From NCBI RefSeq assembly GCF_014284365.1, contig NZ_JACOGG010000001.1, positions 186,001-250,000 of the forward strand: a DNA stretch of 64,000 nt, read 5' to 3'. This DNA is from Cognatundibacterium rugosum (GTDB lineage Bacteria > Pseudomonadota > Gammaproteobacteria > Burkholderiales > Burkholderiaceae_D). Under the pieces are notes generated by a model. That model was not told the origin of the DNA and ran no database searches. It worked only from the letters and a program-made list of their open reading frames with translations. The number at the start of each line of letters is the position of its first letter. Positions within the stretch are counted from its first letter, which is position 1. The position numbers and the translations under genes are program-made. Shown in pieces: positions 1 to 8,377 of this stretch.

Positions 1-1079
1 GTGCCTGAGCCATTGTCGATCGCGCCGTTGTAAATCACCTCGCCGCTTCCCTCTTGCTTAGTTTCTTGCTTACCCAGATGATCCCAGTGGGCGCTGTAAA
101 TCACCAGTTCCTGCTTCAGGCGCGGATCAGTACCGGGCACAATACCGACAACATTGTATTGTTCCAGCTGACGTAAGGCGGAACGCGCCTCGCCTTTGAG
201 TCTGGCAGATGGCAAACGCACAGGCCGGAAATCATTTTTTTCTGCGGCTTCACGCAATTTATCGAGCTTCAGTCCGGCACCGGCAAATACCTGCTGCGCC
301 AGCGCATCGGTGATCCAGCCTTGCAGCCCGACGCCACTGTCTGCTCCCTGCAACTGAAAATGTTCAGCACTGCCGCCATTTTTGACCACCGACCAGCCAT
401 AACTGGCACTGGCATCGGTATGAATCAGCAGCACACCTGCCGCACCATGCCGTCTGGCCTCCTCGAACTTGTAATTCCAGCGCCCATAATAGGTCAGGGC
501 AGCTCCGCCAAAACGTTTAGGCTCCGCCTCCGTAGGACGTGGCTCGTTGACCAGCATCACCAGGATTTTTCCGCGACAGTCGACGCCTTTGTAATCATCC
601 CATTGCTCTTCGGGTGCGCTGATGCCGTAGCCAACAAACAGCAATTCATGATCAAAGCTTTGCTGGGTCTGGGCATTCCCCGTCCACCACACCCAGTCGT
701 CGGCAAATTGCATGGGCAGGATTTTTCCAGCCAGTTCCAGATGAACGGTACTTTTTGCAGGCAGCGCTTTGACACCGCTGATGCGTACCGGTTGGCGGTA
801 AGACTGTCCATTCGCAGGCAATAAGCCCAGCGCCTGGGCCTGCGCTTCCAAATAAGCGACGGTCAGATCCCCGCCACGCTGCCCCGTGCCCCGGCCTTCA
901 AACAGGTCAGACGATAACAAGGCCAGATGGGCGCGCAAAGGTGCTTCCTGCACTTGCGGCAGTTGTTGTGATGAGAACGACTGTGGCGCTTGCTGCGCCT
1001 GCGCAGTAAGACTACACAGTGACAGACAAAACAGGCTGCCGTATCTGGCAGCCTGCAGGGTGGTGATGAATTTGGACAT
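1..1079 (-). CDS. Secreted M28-family zinc aminopeptidase, C-terminus cut by window edge
   Basis: Only the N-terminal 359 codons lie in the window; the frame is open to base 1. The protein begins MSKFITTLQAARYGSL and carries a signal peptide ending near TAQAQ, so it should be exported. A protease-associated (PA-like) insert follows (about residues 110-240, including LLFVGYGI and GAAGVLLIHTDAS), and then the start of the M28 catalytic core: YSAHWDHLG and YNGAIDNGSG supply the first metal-binding His and the bridging Asp. The remaining ligands would lie outside the window. M28 enzymes are usually aminopeptidases using two zinc ions. The start is fixed by an in-frame stop four codons upstream; no clear Shine-Dalgarno is visible. 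It is divergent from the acetyltransferase gene. Confidence 0.88.
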   Translation of the reverse strand, partial: MSKFITTLQAARYGSLFCLSLCSLTAQAQQAPQSFSSQQLPQVQEAPLRAHLALLSSDLFEGRGTGQRGGDLTVAYLEAQAQALGLLPANGQSYRQPVRISGVKALPAKSTVHLELAGKILPMQFADDWVWWTGNAQTQQSFDHELLFVGYGISAPEEQWDDYKGVDCRGKILVMLVNEPRPTEAEPKRFGGAALTYYGRWNYKFEEARRHGAAGVLLIHTDASASYGWSVVKNGGSAEHFQLQGADSGVGLQGWITDALAQQVFAGAGLKLDKLREAAEKNDFRPVRLPSARLKGEARSALRQLEQYNVVGIVPGTDPRLKQELVIYSAHWDHLGKQETKQEGSGEVIYNGAIDNGSG

Positions 1080-1217
1080 GGATGAAAGTCAGCGACTGTC
1101 TGATGGTTGAGCCACTTGGATAGACAGACTTACAATTGGTTCCGTTTTGCCCCGTATTGACTGGACTGGCCCAATCCTTGCAAGGCCTGAGCAAGTCAAC
1201 CTTGAATGGAGTATGCA

Positions 1218-1712
1218 ATGCTACGTCCCGCCCTGGCTGCTGATGCTGCCGCAATTTGTGCAATCTATAACCCATATATACTGGAAACCTACATCAGTTT
1301 TGAAGAAACTGCTGTCAGCCATGAACAAATGGCACAACGCATACAGACCGTGCTGGACGCGGGGCTGCCCTGGCTGGTGTACGAACAGCAAGGCAAACTC
1401 AGCGCCTATGCCTACGCCACGCCCTGGCGCACCAGGCCAGCTTACCGTCATTCCGTCGAAGTATCCGTCTACGCGGCACGCGAGTCAGTAGCTCAGGGTC
1501 TGGGCTCAGCCTTATATCAGGCCTTATTCACTCAGCTGCAGCAATTGGGCATACACAGTGTGATCGCAGGGATCGCTTTACCCAATCCGGCCAGCATCGC
1601 ATTGCATGAAAAAATGGGGATGCGTCAGGTCGCCCGTTTTTCTGAAGTCGGTCAGAAATTCGGGCAATGGCATGATGTAGGCTACTGGGAAAAATTATTT
1701 ACGCGGTCCTGA
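1218..1712 (+). CDS. GNAT N-acetyltransferase, phosphinothricin/MnaT-like
   Basis: This encodes about 164 residues of a GNAT fold, close in pattern to the phosphinothricin acetyltransferase / L-amino-acid N-acyltransferase (YncA/MnaT) group: the N-terminal AAAICAIYNPYI, the YAYATPWRTRPAYRHSVEVSVY strand-turn-strand region (quoted in part), the acetyl-CoA loop QGLGSALYQAL and IALPNPASIALHEKMGM near the C-terminus. The family transfers acetyl from acetyl-CoA to amino groups of small molecules such as methionine analogues; the actual substrate cannot be read from sequence. I chose the ATG at 1218 because GGAG lies at 1208-1211; an in-frame ATG at 1206 lacks a ribosome-binding site. The 3' end overlaps the convergent exporter gene by 18 bases. 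Confidence 0.9.
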   Translation: MLRPALAADAAAICAIYNPYILETYISFEETAVSHEQMAQRIQTVLDAGLPWLVYEQQGKLSAYAYATPWRTRPAYRHSVEVSVYAARESVAQGLGSALYQALFTQLQQLGIHSVIAGIALPNPASIALHEKMGMRQVARFSEVGQKFGQWHDVGYWEKLFTRS

Positions 1713-2558
1713 TACCACCAGCCAGGTCGCCAGCACCACGCCAGCGCAACCGGCGGCCATGCTCCAGGTCAGGTGCTCGCTCAGGAAAATCGCACCCCAT
1801 AACAGCGCAAACAAGGGAATCAGGAAGGTGACCGTCAGTGCCTTAGTCGGGCCGATATCATGTATCAGGCGGAAGTAGAGCAGATAGGCGATCGCACTGC
1901 ACAGTAGTGCCAAGGCAACCGCCAGCGCCATCACCGTCGTGGTGATCTCGCCTTGCACCGGTACCAGTGGCAGAAAAGGCAGCAGCACGAAAGCCGCACC
2001 GAGCTGGGAAGCGGTCGCCATCAGCAAGGGATTCACATTCACCGATAATTTTTTGGTGTAGACACCAGCCAGCGCATAACACACCGTCGCGCCTGAACAG
2101 GCCAGCAGCGCCAGCATCAGCTCGGTACTCCAGACTACCGGCCCCAGCTTGACCAGCAAGGCCACACCCAGCACCCCGACCAGCAAACCAGCCAGTTTGC
2201 GTACGGTGAAGGCTTCGCTCAGGAACAGTGCGCCCATCACTGCGCCCCATAAGGGTGTGGTGGCATTCATGATGGCGGAGTATCCAGCCGGCATATGTTG
2301 GGCTGCATAGGCATACATGGCAAACGGCAGCGCAGAATTGATCGCGCCCAGTACCAGAAACGATTTCCAGTTCTGACGCCAGTTCTGCGGCTTCCCTGTC
2401 AGCAGCATCCAGCCACTCAGCGCCAAACCGGCAATCATGACCCGCAATTCGGCGGTCCAAAGTGCGCCCAGTACCGGCGCAATCACACGCATAAACAGAA
2501 AAGAGGCGCCCCAGATGGCGGCCAGGGTCAAAAGGCGGATCAAGTCACTGCTACGCAT
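1695..2558 (-). CDS. EamA/DMT-superfamily membrane transporter
   Basis: This is a 287-residue, very hydrophobic protein with about ten membrane helices arranged as two EamA repeats (roughly residues 5-140 and 150-285). Typical motifs are AAIWGASFLFMRV at the start and the second-repeat ALLWGAIFLSEHLTW, matching ALFLSEAFTV of the first repeat. Drug/metabolite transporters of this type usually export amino acids or small metabolites through the inner membrane; the substrate is not predictable. The start ATG has a good GAGGAG site a few bases upstream. It overlaps the convergent acetyltransferase tail, so the two genes may influence each other transcriptionally. Confidence 0.9.
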   Translation of the reverse strand: MRSSDLIRLLTLAAIWGASFLFMRVIAPVLGALWTAELRVMIAGLALSGWMLLTGKPQNWRQNWKSFLVLGAINSALPFAMYAYAAQHMPAGYSAIMNATTPLWGAVMGALFLSEAFTVRKLAGLLVGVLGVALLVKLGPVVWSTELMLALLACSGATVCYALAGVYTKKLSVNVNPLLMATASQLGAAFVLLPFLPLVPVQGEITTTVMALAVALALLCSAIAYLLYFRLIHDIGPTKALTVTFLIPLFALLWGAIFLSEHLTWSMAAGCAGVVLATWLVVSGPRK

Positions 2559-2685
2559 GCAAACTCCTCAGGGGACAGGCAGGGCGCCTGACAAAGCGTA
2601 GCAGCTTAACAAATCTGGCCAGTTTATGCTGGCTCAATCCGGACAGGATATTAATCACGACCACAATGCAACTGGAAGTTTTTAC

Positions 2686-2838
2686 CCGGACTGACGCAAA
2701 GCCGTCCCGGCAAGGCGTGGCGCCGCAGACAGTACTTTAGGGCCTGTTAGCATTTAAATTGCGTGTCTCGCAATTTAAATGCTAACAGGCCCTGGCAAGG
2801 CGCCACAACGCAGCCGGGGCGGTTTTTCGTCAGTCCGG
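2686..2838. repeat. Palindromic dispersed repeat, copy 1
   Basis: This 153-base intergenic element has terminal inverted repeats: CCGGACTGACG at 2686-2696 and its exact complement at 2828-2838. The homology continues imperfectly inwards on both sides (GCAAAGCCGTCCCGGCAAGGCG against GGGGCGGTTTTTCG, read on opposite strands). The same outer sequences flank a second element at 52848-53051, so this is a repeat family and not a single terminator. The right end stops two bases before the stop codon of the LytTR regulator. It carries no coding capacity and looks like a non-autonomous, MITE- or REP-like element. Confidence 0.7.
2740..2792. repeat. Perfect 24-bp hairpin in the core of the repeat
   Basis: The left arm at 2740-2763 is the exact reverse complement of 2769-2792, separated by the five-base loop TGTCT. 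Arms of this length without a mismatch are rare outside mobile-element ends or strong terminators. It has no U-run, so an intrinsic terminator is unlikely. It sits in the centre of the larger palindromic element and has no counterpart in the second copy. Confidence 0.8.
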
Positions 2839-2839
2839 A

Positions 2840-3595
2840 CTACATGGGTTTGAAACGCCAGGCATATGCCTGACTCACCCTCAACTTCTCCGCACTGCCA
2901 TGCAATTCCACGGAATAGCGTCCCATTTCATCTCTGTGGGCGCGCGCAATTGCGTCGGCGCGCACCAGGGTGCCGCGATGGATTTGCCAGAACACGTCAG
3001 GATCTAAGCCTTCCATCAGTTCTTTGAGCGGTTTGCGCACATGCGCCTCATCCTGCTGGCTCACAACCCGGGTGTATTTTTCATCGGAAGTAAAAAACAG
3101 AATTTTATCGACCGCGAACATCTTAATGGTATCGCCCACACTGGCACTGATCCAGCGTATGCGCTCGGGCTGGTTACCGCGGATACGCTTATCCAGCTCA
3201 GACATCAGCTGGGTCAGATCAGGTGCTGGCTGAGCCGCTTTCATGCGTTCTTTGAGCCGGGTGATGGCCTCGTTCAGACGCTGAGCAGCGATAGGCTTGA
3301 GCAGATAATCAATCGCACCGGCGACAAATGCATCCAGCGCATACTGATCGTAGGCAGTAGTAAACACCGCATGGCATTGCCCTTTAGTGGCATGGGCGAC
3401 GTCCAGCCCGGTCATGCCCGGCATACGGATGTCGAGAAAGGCGATATCCGGACGATGGGTATGAATCGCTTCCAGTGCATCAGCACCATGCTCACACTCA
3501 GCGACAATACTGAGCTCGGGCCAGTGCTCCTGCAGCATGCGTCTGAGGTCTTTACGAGGTAAGTCTTCGTCGTCGGCGATGATAGCTGTGATCAT
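2840..3595 (-). CDS. LytR/AlgR-type response regulator with LytTR DNA-binding domain
   Basis: This 251-residue regulator has an N-terminal receiver (residues 1-120) with acidic D8/D9, phospho-acceptor D55 in FLDIRMPG, and K in LLKPI. The C-terminal half is a LytTR DNA-binding domain (about 145-250) with VDKILFFTSDEKYTRV and FWQIHRGTLVRADAI. Phosphorylation by the kinase encoded 78 bases upstream should control promoter binding. The pair resembles LytS/LytR, YpdA/YpdB and FimS/AlgR; the regulated genes are not evident. The 3' end abuts a palindromic repeat. Confidence 0.92.
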   Translation of the reverse strand: MITAIIADDEDLPRKDLRRMLQEHWPELSIVAECEHGADALEAIHTHRPDIAFLDIRMPGMTGLDVAHATKGQCHAVFTTAYDQYALDAFVAGAIDYLLKPIAAQRLNEAITRLKERMKAAQPAPDLTQLMSELDKRIRGNQPERIRWISASVGDTIKMFAVDKILFFTSDEKYTRVVSQQDEAHVRKPLKELMEGLDPDVFWQIHRGTLVRADAIARAHRDEMGRYSVELHGSAEKLRVSQAYAWRFKPM

Positions 3596-3673
3596 GATGT
3601 CTCTAGTCTTAAGTATTTTTATACAGAATCAATTCAGGAAAACTCAGAAAAACATACATCCATCGTGTCGTAC

Positions 3674-4999
3674 TTATGGCTCGTAAGGCAGCGTGATCAC
3701 TGCCAGTACGCCACCTTCAGCACGTGCTTTCAATTCCAGGCTGGCTGCTGTGCCATACATGGAATGCAGGCGTTGATGGATATTGGTCAGACCGATGCCG
3801 GAGCCAGAACTGCTGCCGCCAAAACCGACCCCGTCATCGGCCACCCGTATCTGCAAATAGGATTGCTCATGTTGTTCGATACGACCAGCGGTGATCGCAA
3901 TATGGGCAGGACCTATCTTAGGCTCTACGCCATGTTTGATCGCGTTTTCTACCAAAGAAATCAGCAACAATGGCGGCAGTGCTGCATCCTCCACTTCCGA
4001 ATACACGCTGAAGCTCAGACGTGGAATGCGGGCTTGCATCAGGCTCAGATAGGCGCGGGCTGCATCAAATTGTTTTTTCAGCCTGCCCTGTACCGAGGCG
4101 CCATCATCCCGCATTTGTGGGATCGTAGCACGCAGATAATCGACCAGATGATCGACGATGCTGACCGCGCGCGCCGGCTCAGTGTTGATGGCGGAACGTA
4201 CACCAGCCAGTGTGTTGAACAGAAAGTGCGGTTCGACCTGTGCCACCAGTACCGACAGGCGTAACTCCGCTTCGCGTCTGGCTTCTTGCGCGCGTTGCAA
4301 TTCACGCTGATGTTCGACTTCTTTTAAACGCTTCTTCTGGCGGAAGTAGAGCCACAGATCAAAGCCACCTGCCAAATACAACAAACCGATGACAACAAAG
4401 GCATTGGCCAGACCTTCTATGGCTTGTTCACTGACTTTCTCCATTTCAGGAGCCACTTTATCTTCTGCGCTGTCAGGCTGGGAGGCGCTGCTGGCCTGAG
4501 GCTCGCTATGTGCCGCTGCAGCTGCTTTTTTAGCTTTGTCGTCAATCGCCTTTTTGCTTACATGATGCGGGTCACCATACACGGCCAGTTTGACGCTGTA
4601 TTTACTACCGTACAAAGCGCCCCAACTGATCAAGGCACCGGCCAGCAACGCCAGCACAATCAGGACCGACTCTTTACGTGAGCTGAAATGACGTTGCCGT
4701 ATCAATACCGCCAGACCCGGGCCCAGCAAATGCAACATCGTAAACGTCAGCGTGGCTGGAATCGCTTTAGCGACAATATCTGGCAGACTGACGCCGGATA
4801 AATAGGCGACGATGCAACTGAACAAAGCAATAATACCGACCGGTACCGACCAGGCCAGACTGCGGTAATAAAACCAGGTACGCGAAAATACCGGATAGTT
4901 ACGCGCCCGGTTAAGCCAGGTATCGGTTCTGACCGCAACTTCTGCGGGTAAGGGGGAATCTGCCTCTACAGGACGTTTGACATGGGATGGATTTGACAT
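3674..4999 (-). CDS. LytS/FimS-like sensor histidine kinase (His_kinase family)
   Basis: This 441-residue membrane kinase has an N-terminal cytoplasmic stretch, about four membrane helices (near residues 45-65, 80-100, 110-130 and 200-220) and a periplasmic segment rich in Ala/Lys/Glu between the third and fourth helices. The cytoplasmic part has the His_kinase (PF06580) box EPHFLFNTLAGVRSAI, with the phosphorylated His in PHFLFN, and an HATPase module with LLLISLVENAIKHGVEP and VADDGVGFGG. It should phosphorylate the downstream LytTR regulator, forming an operon with a 78-base gap. The signal sensed is unknown. Confidence 0.92.
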   Translation of the reverse strand: MSNPSHVKRPVEADSPLPAEVAVRTDTWLNRARNYPVFSRTWFYYRSLAWSVPVGIIALFSCIVAYLSGVSLPDIVAKAIPATLTFTMLHLLGPGLAVLIRQRHFSSRKESVLIVLALLAGALISWGALYGSKYSVKLAVYGDPHHVSKKAIDDKAKKAAAAAHSEPQASSASQPDSAEDKVAPEMEKVSEQAIEGLANAFVVIGLLYLAGGFDLWLYFRQKKRLKEVEHQRELQRAQEARREAELRLSVLVAQVEPHFLFNTLAGVRSAINTEPARAVSIVDHLVDYLRATIPQMRDDGASVQGRLKKQFDAARAYLSLMQARIPRLSFSVYSEVEDAALPPLLLISLVENAIKHGVEPKIGPAHIAITAGRIEQHEQSYLQIRVADDGVGFGGSSSGSGIGLTNIHQRLHSMYGTAASLELKARAEGGVLAVITLPYEP

Positions 5000-5113
5000 G
5001 AAGACTCCGGCTGCCGCTTAACAGAACAGGGCTCAGTGTATAAGCTGAACCTGCCACTGCGTGAGCCTGCGATGAAACACAGGCTAAGGGGATGAAGGTC
5101 CGGTTTGTGGGGA

Positions 5114-5566
5114 TTAAACCGCATCCGGTGCAGAGGAATTATCCAATGCTGCGCTGTCCTGTGTGTCGGCGGGTGGCTGGGCTGCAGCTCTTTGCTGTTT
5201 GGCGATACGCAGGATGGTATTGCGGATAGATGTCAGTACCGCCACCGAATTAAATGGTTTCACGATGAAGCCATGGACACCACGTTGTTGTGCAGCCTGC
5301 AGAATAGTCGCATCAATTTTGGCCGAGACCAGAAATAACAACGCCTTAGGCAATTCGCGGCGCAACTGATCGATGATCGCCAGTCCTTCTTCATTGGTTT
5401 CGCCAATATCGATACATACGATTTGCGGTTTCAGGCGGATCACGCGTGCCAGGCTGGCGGGTGCCAGATTGGCATCGCCCACCACTTCATGCCCGCCATT
5501 ATTGAGTACGGAAGTCAGTAAATTACGGGCAACCGCATTGGCATCTAAAATGACGGCTTTGAGCAT
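5114..5566 (-). CDS. Stand-alone CheY-like receiver protein
   Basis: This is a 150-residue protein made of one receiver domain (1-125) and a short Ala/Pro/Gln/Asp-rich tail with no output domain. The phospho-acceptor is D53 in VCIDIG, and the conserved K is in FIVKPF. The first acidic pair is reduced to one Asp (VILDANAV, D8), so the metal site differs slightly from CheY. It lies 114 bases upstream of the LytS-like kinase in the same direction and may be a phosphate sink or intermediate for it; that link is inferred from position only. Confidence 0.88.
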   Translation of the reverse strand: MLKAVILDANAVARNLLTSVLNNGGHEVVGDANLAPASLARVIRLKPQIVCIDIGETNEEGLAIIDQLRRELPKALLFLVSAKIDATILQAAQQRGVHGFIVKPFNSVAVLTSIRNTILRIAKQQRAAAQPPADTQDSAALDNSSAPDAV

Positions 5567-5682
5567 AGCGTGGCCTTATTGGTGAAATCGGTGTCAGGAT
5601 GAGGCGGGCTGCAGCACAACTCAACGATGCAAAAGTGTTGCAAGCCAGTAGGCATCTTAATGCAAAACTTTACATGGGTGCA

Positions 5683-5713
5683 AAAAAACAAGGGGAGACC
5701 TCTGCCTCCCCTT
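5683..5713 (-). terminator. Rho-independent terminator after the S9 peptidase
   Basis: An 8-bp stem (AAGGGGAG at 5690-5697 with CTCCCCTT at 5706-5713 on the + strand) is followed, reading the minus strand, by a run of seven T. It lies 33 bases past the peptidase stop codon. Confidence 0.8.
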
Positions 5714-5746
5714 TTACTTACTGAGCCGCACACAGCGCGTTGTGCC

Positions 5747-8257
5747 TCAGTCTTTGCCGCCAGCTTCGCCTTTGGCATTTTTCACATACATGTCCAGCCA
5801 GCGATCCTGCTCCCACAGCATATGCAATATCGACTCGCGCGCGCGGTAGCTGTGACTTTCATTGGGCAGCATCACCAGCCGCGAGGCGATACCCAAGCCC
5901 TGTAAAGCCTGGAACATACGCTCGCTCTGCATAGGGAAGGTACCGCTGTTATTGTCCTGCTCGCCATGAATGAACAGGATAGGGTCCTTGACCTGGTTCG
6001 CAAAATTAAATGGCGACATTTCCAGATAGGTTTTCTTCGCAGTCCAGAAATTCCTGTCTTCCGACTGGAAACCAAACGGCGTCAGCGTGCGGTTGTACGC
6101 ACCGGAACGCGCAATCCCTGCCCGGAACAGCCTGGTATGCGCAAGCAGATTGGCAGTCATAAATGCACCGTAGCTATGGCCACCAATCGCGATGCGGTTA
6201 CGGTCAGTCACACCCAGCTTAACTACCTCGTCGATGACCGCTTCAGCATTCATCTTCAGTTGTTCCAGATAACTATCGTTCGGCTCTTTTTTTCCCTCAC
6301 CGATAATCGGCATACCGGGTCCATCGACCACCACATAACCACGTGCCAGCATCACGTGCGGGCCGTTATAGGAAATCCGGTTGAAACGATGCGGCGAACC
6401 GGTGACCTGACTCGCTGCTTCTGCGGTTTTGAATTCACGCGGATAGGCCCAGATCAGGGTGGGACGCGGGCCATCGCGTTTAGGCTCGTACCCTGGCGGC
6501 AGATACAGATTGGCCGTCAGTTCTACACCATCTTCACGCTCGTAACGAATTTGCTGTTTTTTCACGCCCTTGAGTTGCGGGTAAGGATGCGCGAAACTGG
6601 TCAATGCACGCGGTGGCACAGGATCACCGAGATCATCGGCATAATAGTTGGGGCGCTCTTCATTCGACTCGCGGCTCAGGATAATCTGACTGCCTTTGTC
6701 ATTGAGTATGCCGACCACTTCTTCGTAAAACGGCGGATGCGAACGGAATAAGCGTGTGGTCTGACGGCTGACCAGATCCAGCCGGTCCAGGAAAGGACGG
6801 TCGCCCTCTGCACTGGCACCGGTACCGGTCAGGAATATGGACCTGCCATCCGCTGTGATGCGCAAGACCTGACGCCCCATCTCATTGGTCGTCATCACAG
6901 GATTACCCGGATTGGCATACTGATCTTCAGTCTTGCGGCTGAACACCAGCTCAGGTTTGCTGTCCGCGACACCGGGACGGATGCGCCAGGTACGGGTATC
7001 GCGCGTCTTGCTCCAGTTTTCGGTCACCAGCGCCAGGTTATCATTGCCCCACTGTACGCTGGAAAAACGCCAGGCCAGTTCCATCAGCTTCTGTGGCGGA
7101 TGATCAAAGGGGGCTGCCTGCTGCATGAAGACATCATGCACCTTGCTATGGGATTCAGGATCACCGCCGCCTTGCGCTTCCAGCCAGGTCAGACTGGCCG
7201 GTTTATCCGCACGCCAGGAGAAGTCCCGTGGCCCGGCCTGCACCGCATCATTCCCGGAGGGAATGCGCTCACGCATAGGCCGCTCAGCCACGGTACGTAC
7301 CTTGCGGCCTTCGTCATCCCACAATTCGATCAGCTGACCGAATCTGTCCATAGGTAACATGGTGGAATACGGGCGACGCAACTGTGTAGTCAGGATCAGA
7401 CTGCCATCCGGCGAGACACTGGCCTTAGACAGCGTCATGACCGGACCGATACGCCTGACTTCGCCTTTAATACTGACGAAACCCAGCTGGGTCTGTAACT
7501 GCCAGTCCAGCATGTCGGAATCCGCGGTTGTTTTCAGCATATCGGGGAAGGTGCGGTTCTGCGCCCCTTTACCGGCGCGGCTTTCCACCATATTTGGGCC
7601 TGCAGGCACGATAGCTGGCGGGGGTAGCGGTTTTTGATTTTTCGGTACTAATCTGACAAACAATTCATCTGAACCCGTCCAGGAAAAACCGGCACTGGTG
7701 GTGGCATTGAGCTTATCCGCCATCAGGCGCCTTGCCTGCGCCTTACGCACATCCAGCAGCCACAATTCCACGCCATCATCGACCCAGCGGCTGAAAGCTA
7801 CCCATTGTTCATCCGGTGACCACAGGGTTTCTGCGATGCGTACTTTGGCTGGCAGGCCACTGACTTCGCGGCTTTTACCGGTCGCGACATCAAGCAGACT
7901 TAAGCTGGTGCCAAAATCAAAATGGCTGGCAGCACGGGTGCGCGGATTGATGCGCAGGCCAGCCAGCTTGAGCTCAGGCTGCGCCACATCAGCAATGCCC
8001 GGCAAACCCGGTAAATGCACCATCAAGGCGGTTTTGCGCTGCGGTCCCAGCTTGAACAGCGGCCCGCGTGGCGCATCCACAATGGCCTGTAATTCCAGTG
8101 CCGGTAAGTGGTAGCCATTCTCGTTTTGGCTGGTACGCGCAGCGCCGTTGGCATTGGCAGCCTGCACCGTTGGTGCTGGCTGCGTCAGGCACAGCAGCAA
8201 AGCCAGCGCGCTCATCACGGGGCGCACTGGCGCTGATTTCATGTTTTTCAAATGCAT
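5747..8257 (-). CDS. Secreted S9 serine peptidase, glutamyl-endopeptidase-like
   Basis: This 836-residue protein has a signal peptide (MSALALLLCLTQPAPTVQA region). The first 550 residues form a beta-propeller-like domain (LWSPDEQWVAFSRW, SVSPDGSLILTT). The C-terminal alpha/beta-hydrolase domain (about 580-830) has the nucleophile in GGHSYGAFMTANLLAH, the Asp in HGEQDNNSG and the His in LPNESHSY. The surrounding text (NRISYNGPHVMLARGYVVV and GMPIIGEGKKEPND) is close to the S9D glutamyl endopeptidase type known from plant chloroplasts and many bacteria, although cleavage after Glu is an inference. It has its own terminator and is a probable periplasmic or secreted enzyme that degrades peptides. 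Confidence 0.92.
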   Translation of the reverse strand: MHLKNMKSAPVRPVMSALALLLCLTQPAPTVQAANANGAARTSQNENGYHLPALELQAIVDAPRGPLFKLGPQRKTALMVHLPGLPGIADVAQPELKLAGLRINPRTRAASHFDFGTSLSLLDVATGKSREVSGLPAKVRIAETLWSPDEQWVAFSRWVDDGVELWLLDVRKAQARRLMADKLNATTSAGFSWTGSDELFVRLVPKNQKPLPPPAIVPAGPNMVESRAGKGAQNRTFPDMLKTTADSDMLDWQLQTQLGFVSIKGEVRRIGPVMTLSKASVSPDGSLILTTQLRRPYSTMLPMDRFGQLIELWDDEGRKVRTVAERPMRERIPSGNDAVQAGPRDFSWRADKPASLTWLEAQGGGDPESHSKVHDVFMQQAAPFDHPPQKLMELAWRFSSVQWGNDNLALVTENWSKTRDTRTWRIRPGVADSKPELVFSRKTEDQYANPGNPVMTTNEMGRQVLRITADGRSIFLTGTGASAEGDRPFLDRLDLVSRQTTRLFRSHPPFYEEVVGILNDKGSQIILSRESNEERPNYYADDLGDPVPPRALTSFAHPYPQLKGVKKQQIRYEREDGVELTANLYLPPGYEPKRDGPRPTLIWAYPREFKTAEAASQVTGSPHRFNRISYNGPHVMLARGYVVVDGPGMPIIGEGKKEPNDSYLEQLKMNAEAVIDEVVKLGVTDRNRIAIGGHSYGAFMTANLLAHTRLFRAGIARSGAYNRTLTPFGFQSEDRNFWTAKKTYLEMSPFNFANQVKDPILFIHGEQDNNSGTFPMQSERMFQALQGLGIASRLVMLPNESHSYRARESILHMLWEQDRWLDMYVKNAKGEAGGKD

Positions 8258-8300
8258 ACACTTTCAAGAAGACAGATCACACGCTGCCCGACCGATGAAA

Positions 8301-8337
8301 CAAAACCGCCCTGCAAGTCAATAACAGAGCGGTTTTG
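8301..8337 (-). terminator. Probable terminator after the M16 pair
   Basis: CAAAACCGC (8301-8309) pairs with GCGGTTTTG (8329-8337) around a 19-base loop. On the minus strand the second arm ends in a short T-rich stretch. The loop is large and the T-run short, so this is a moderate call. It lies between the M16 operon and the S9 gene. Confidence 0.5.
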
Positions 8338-8377
8338 TGAGACCGTTACCCGGTGGAGCCGGGCTGAGTGCTAAGTA

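Noticed and set aside
3665-4264. A 199-residue frame on the + strand opposite the LytS-like kinase
   Set aside because: It runs antisense to the conserved kinase domains, and its sequence has no family pattern.
5966-6751. A 261-residue frame opposite the S9 peptidase
   Set aside because: It is antisense to the catalytic domain and Arg/Thr-rich without domain features. No ribosome site is visible.
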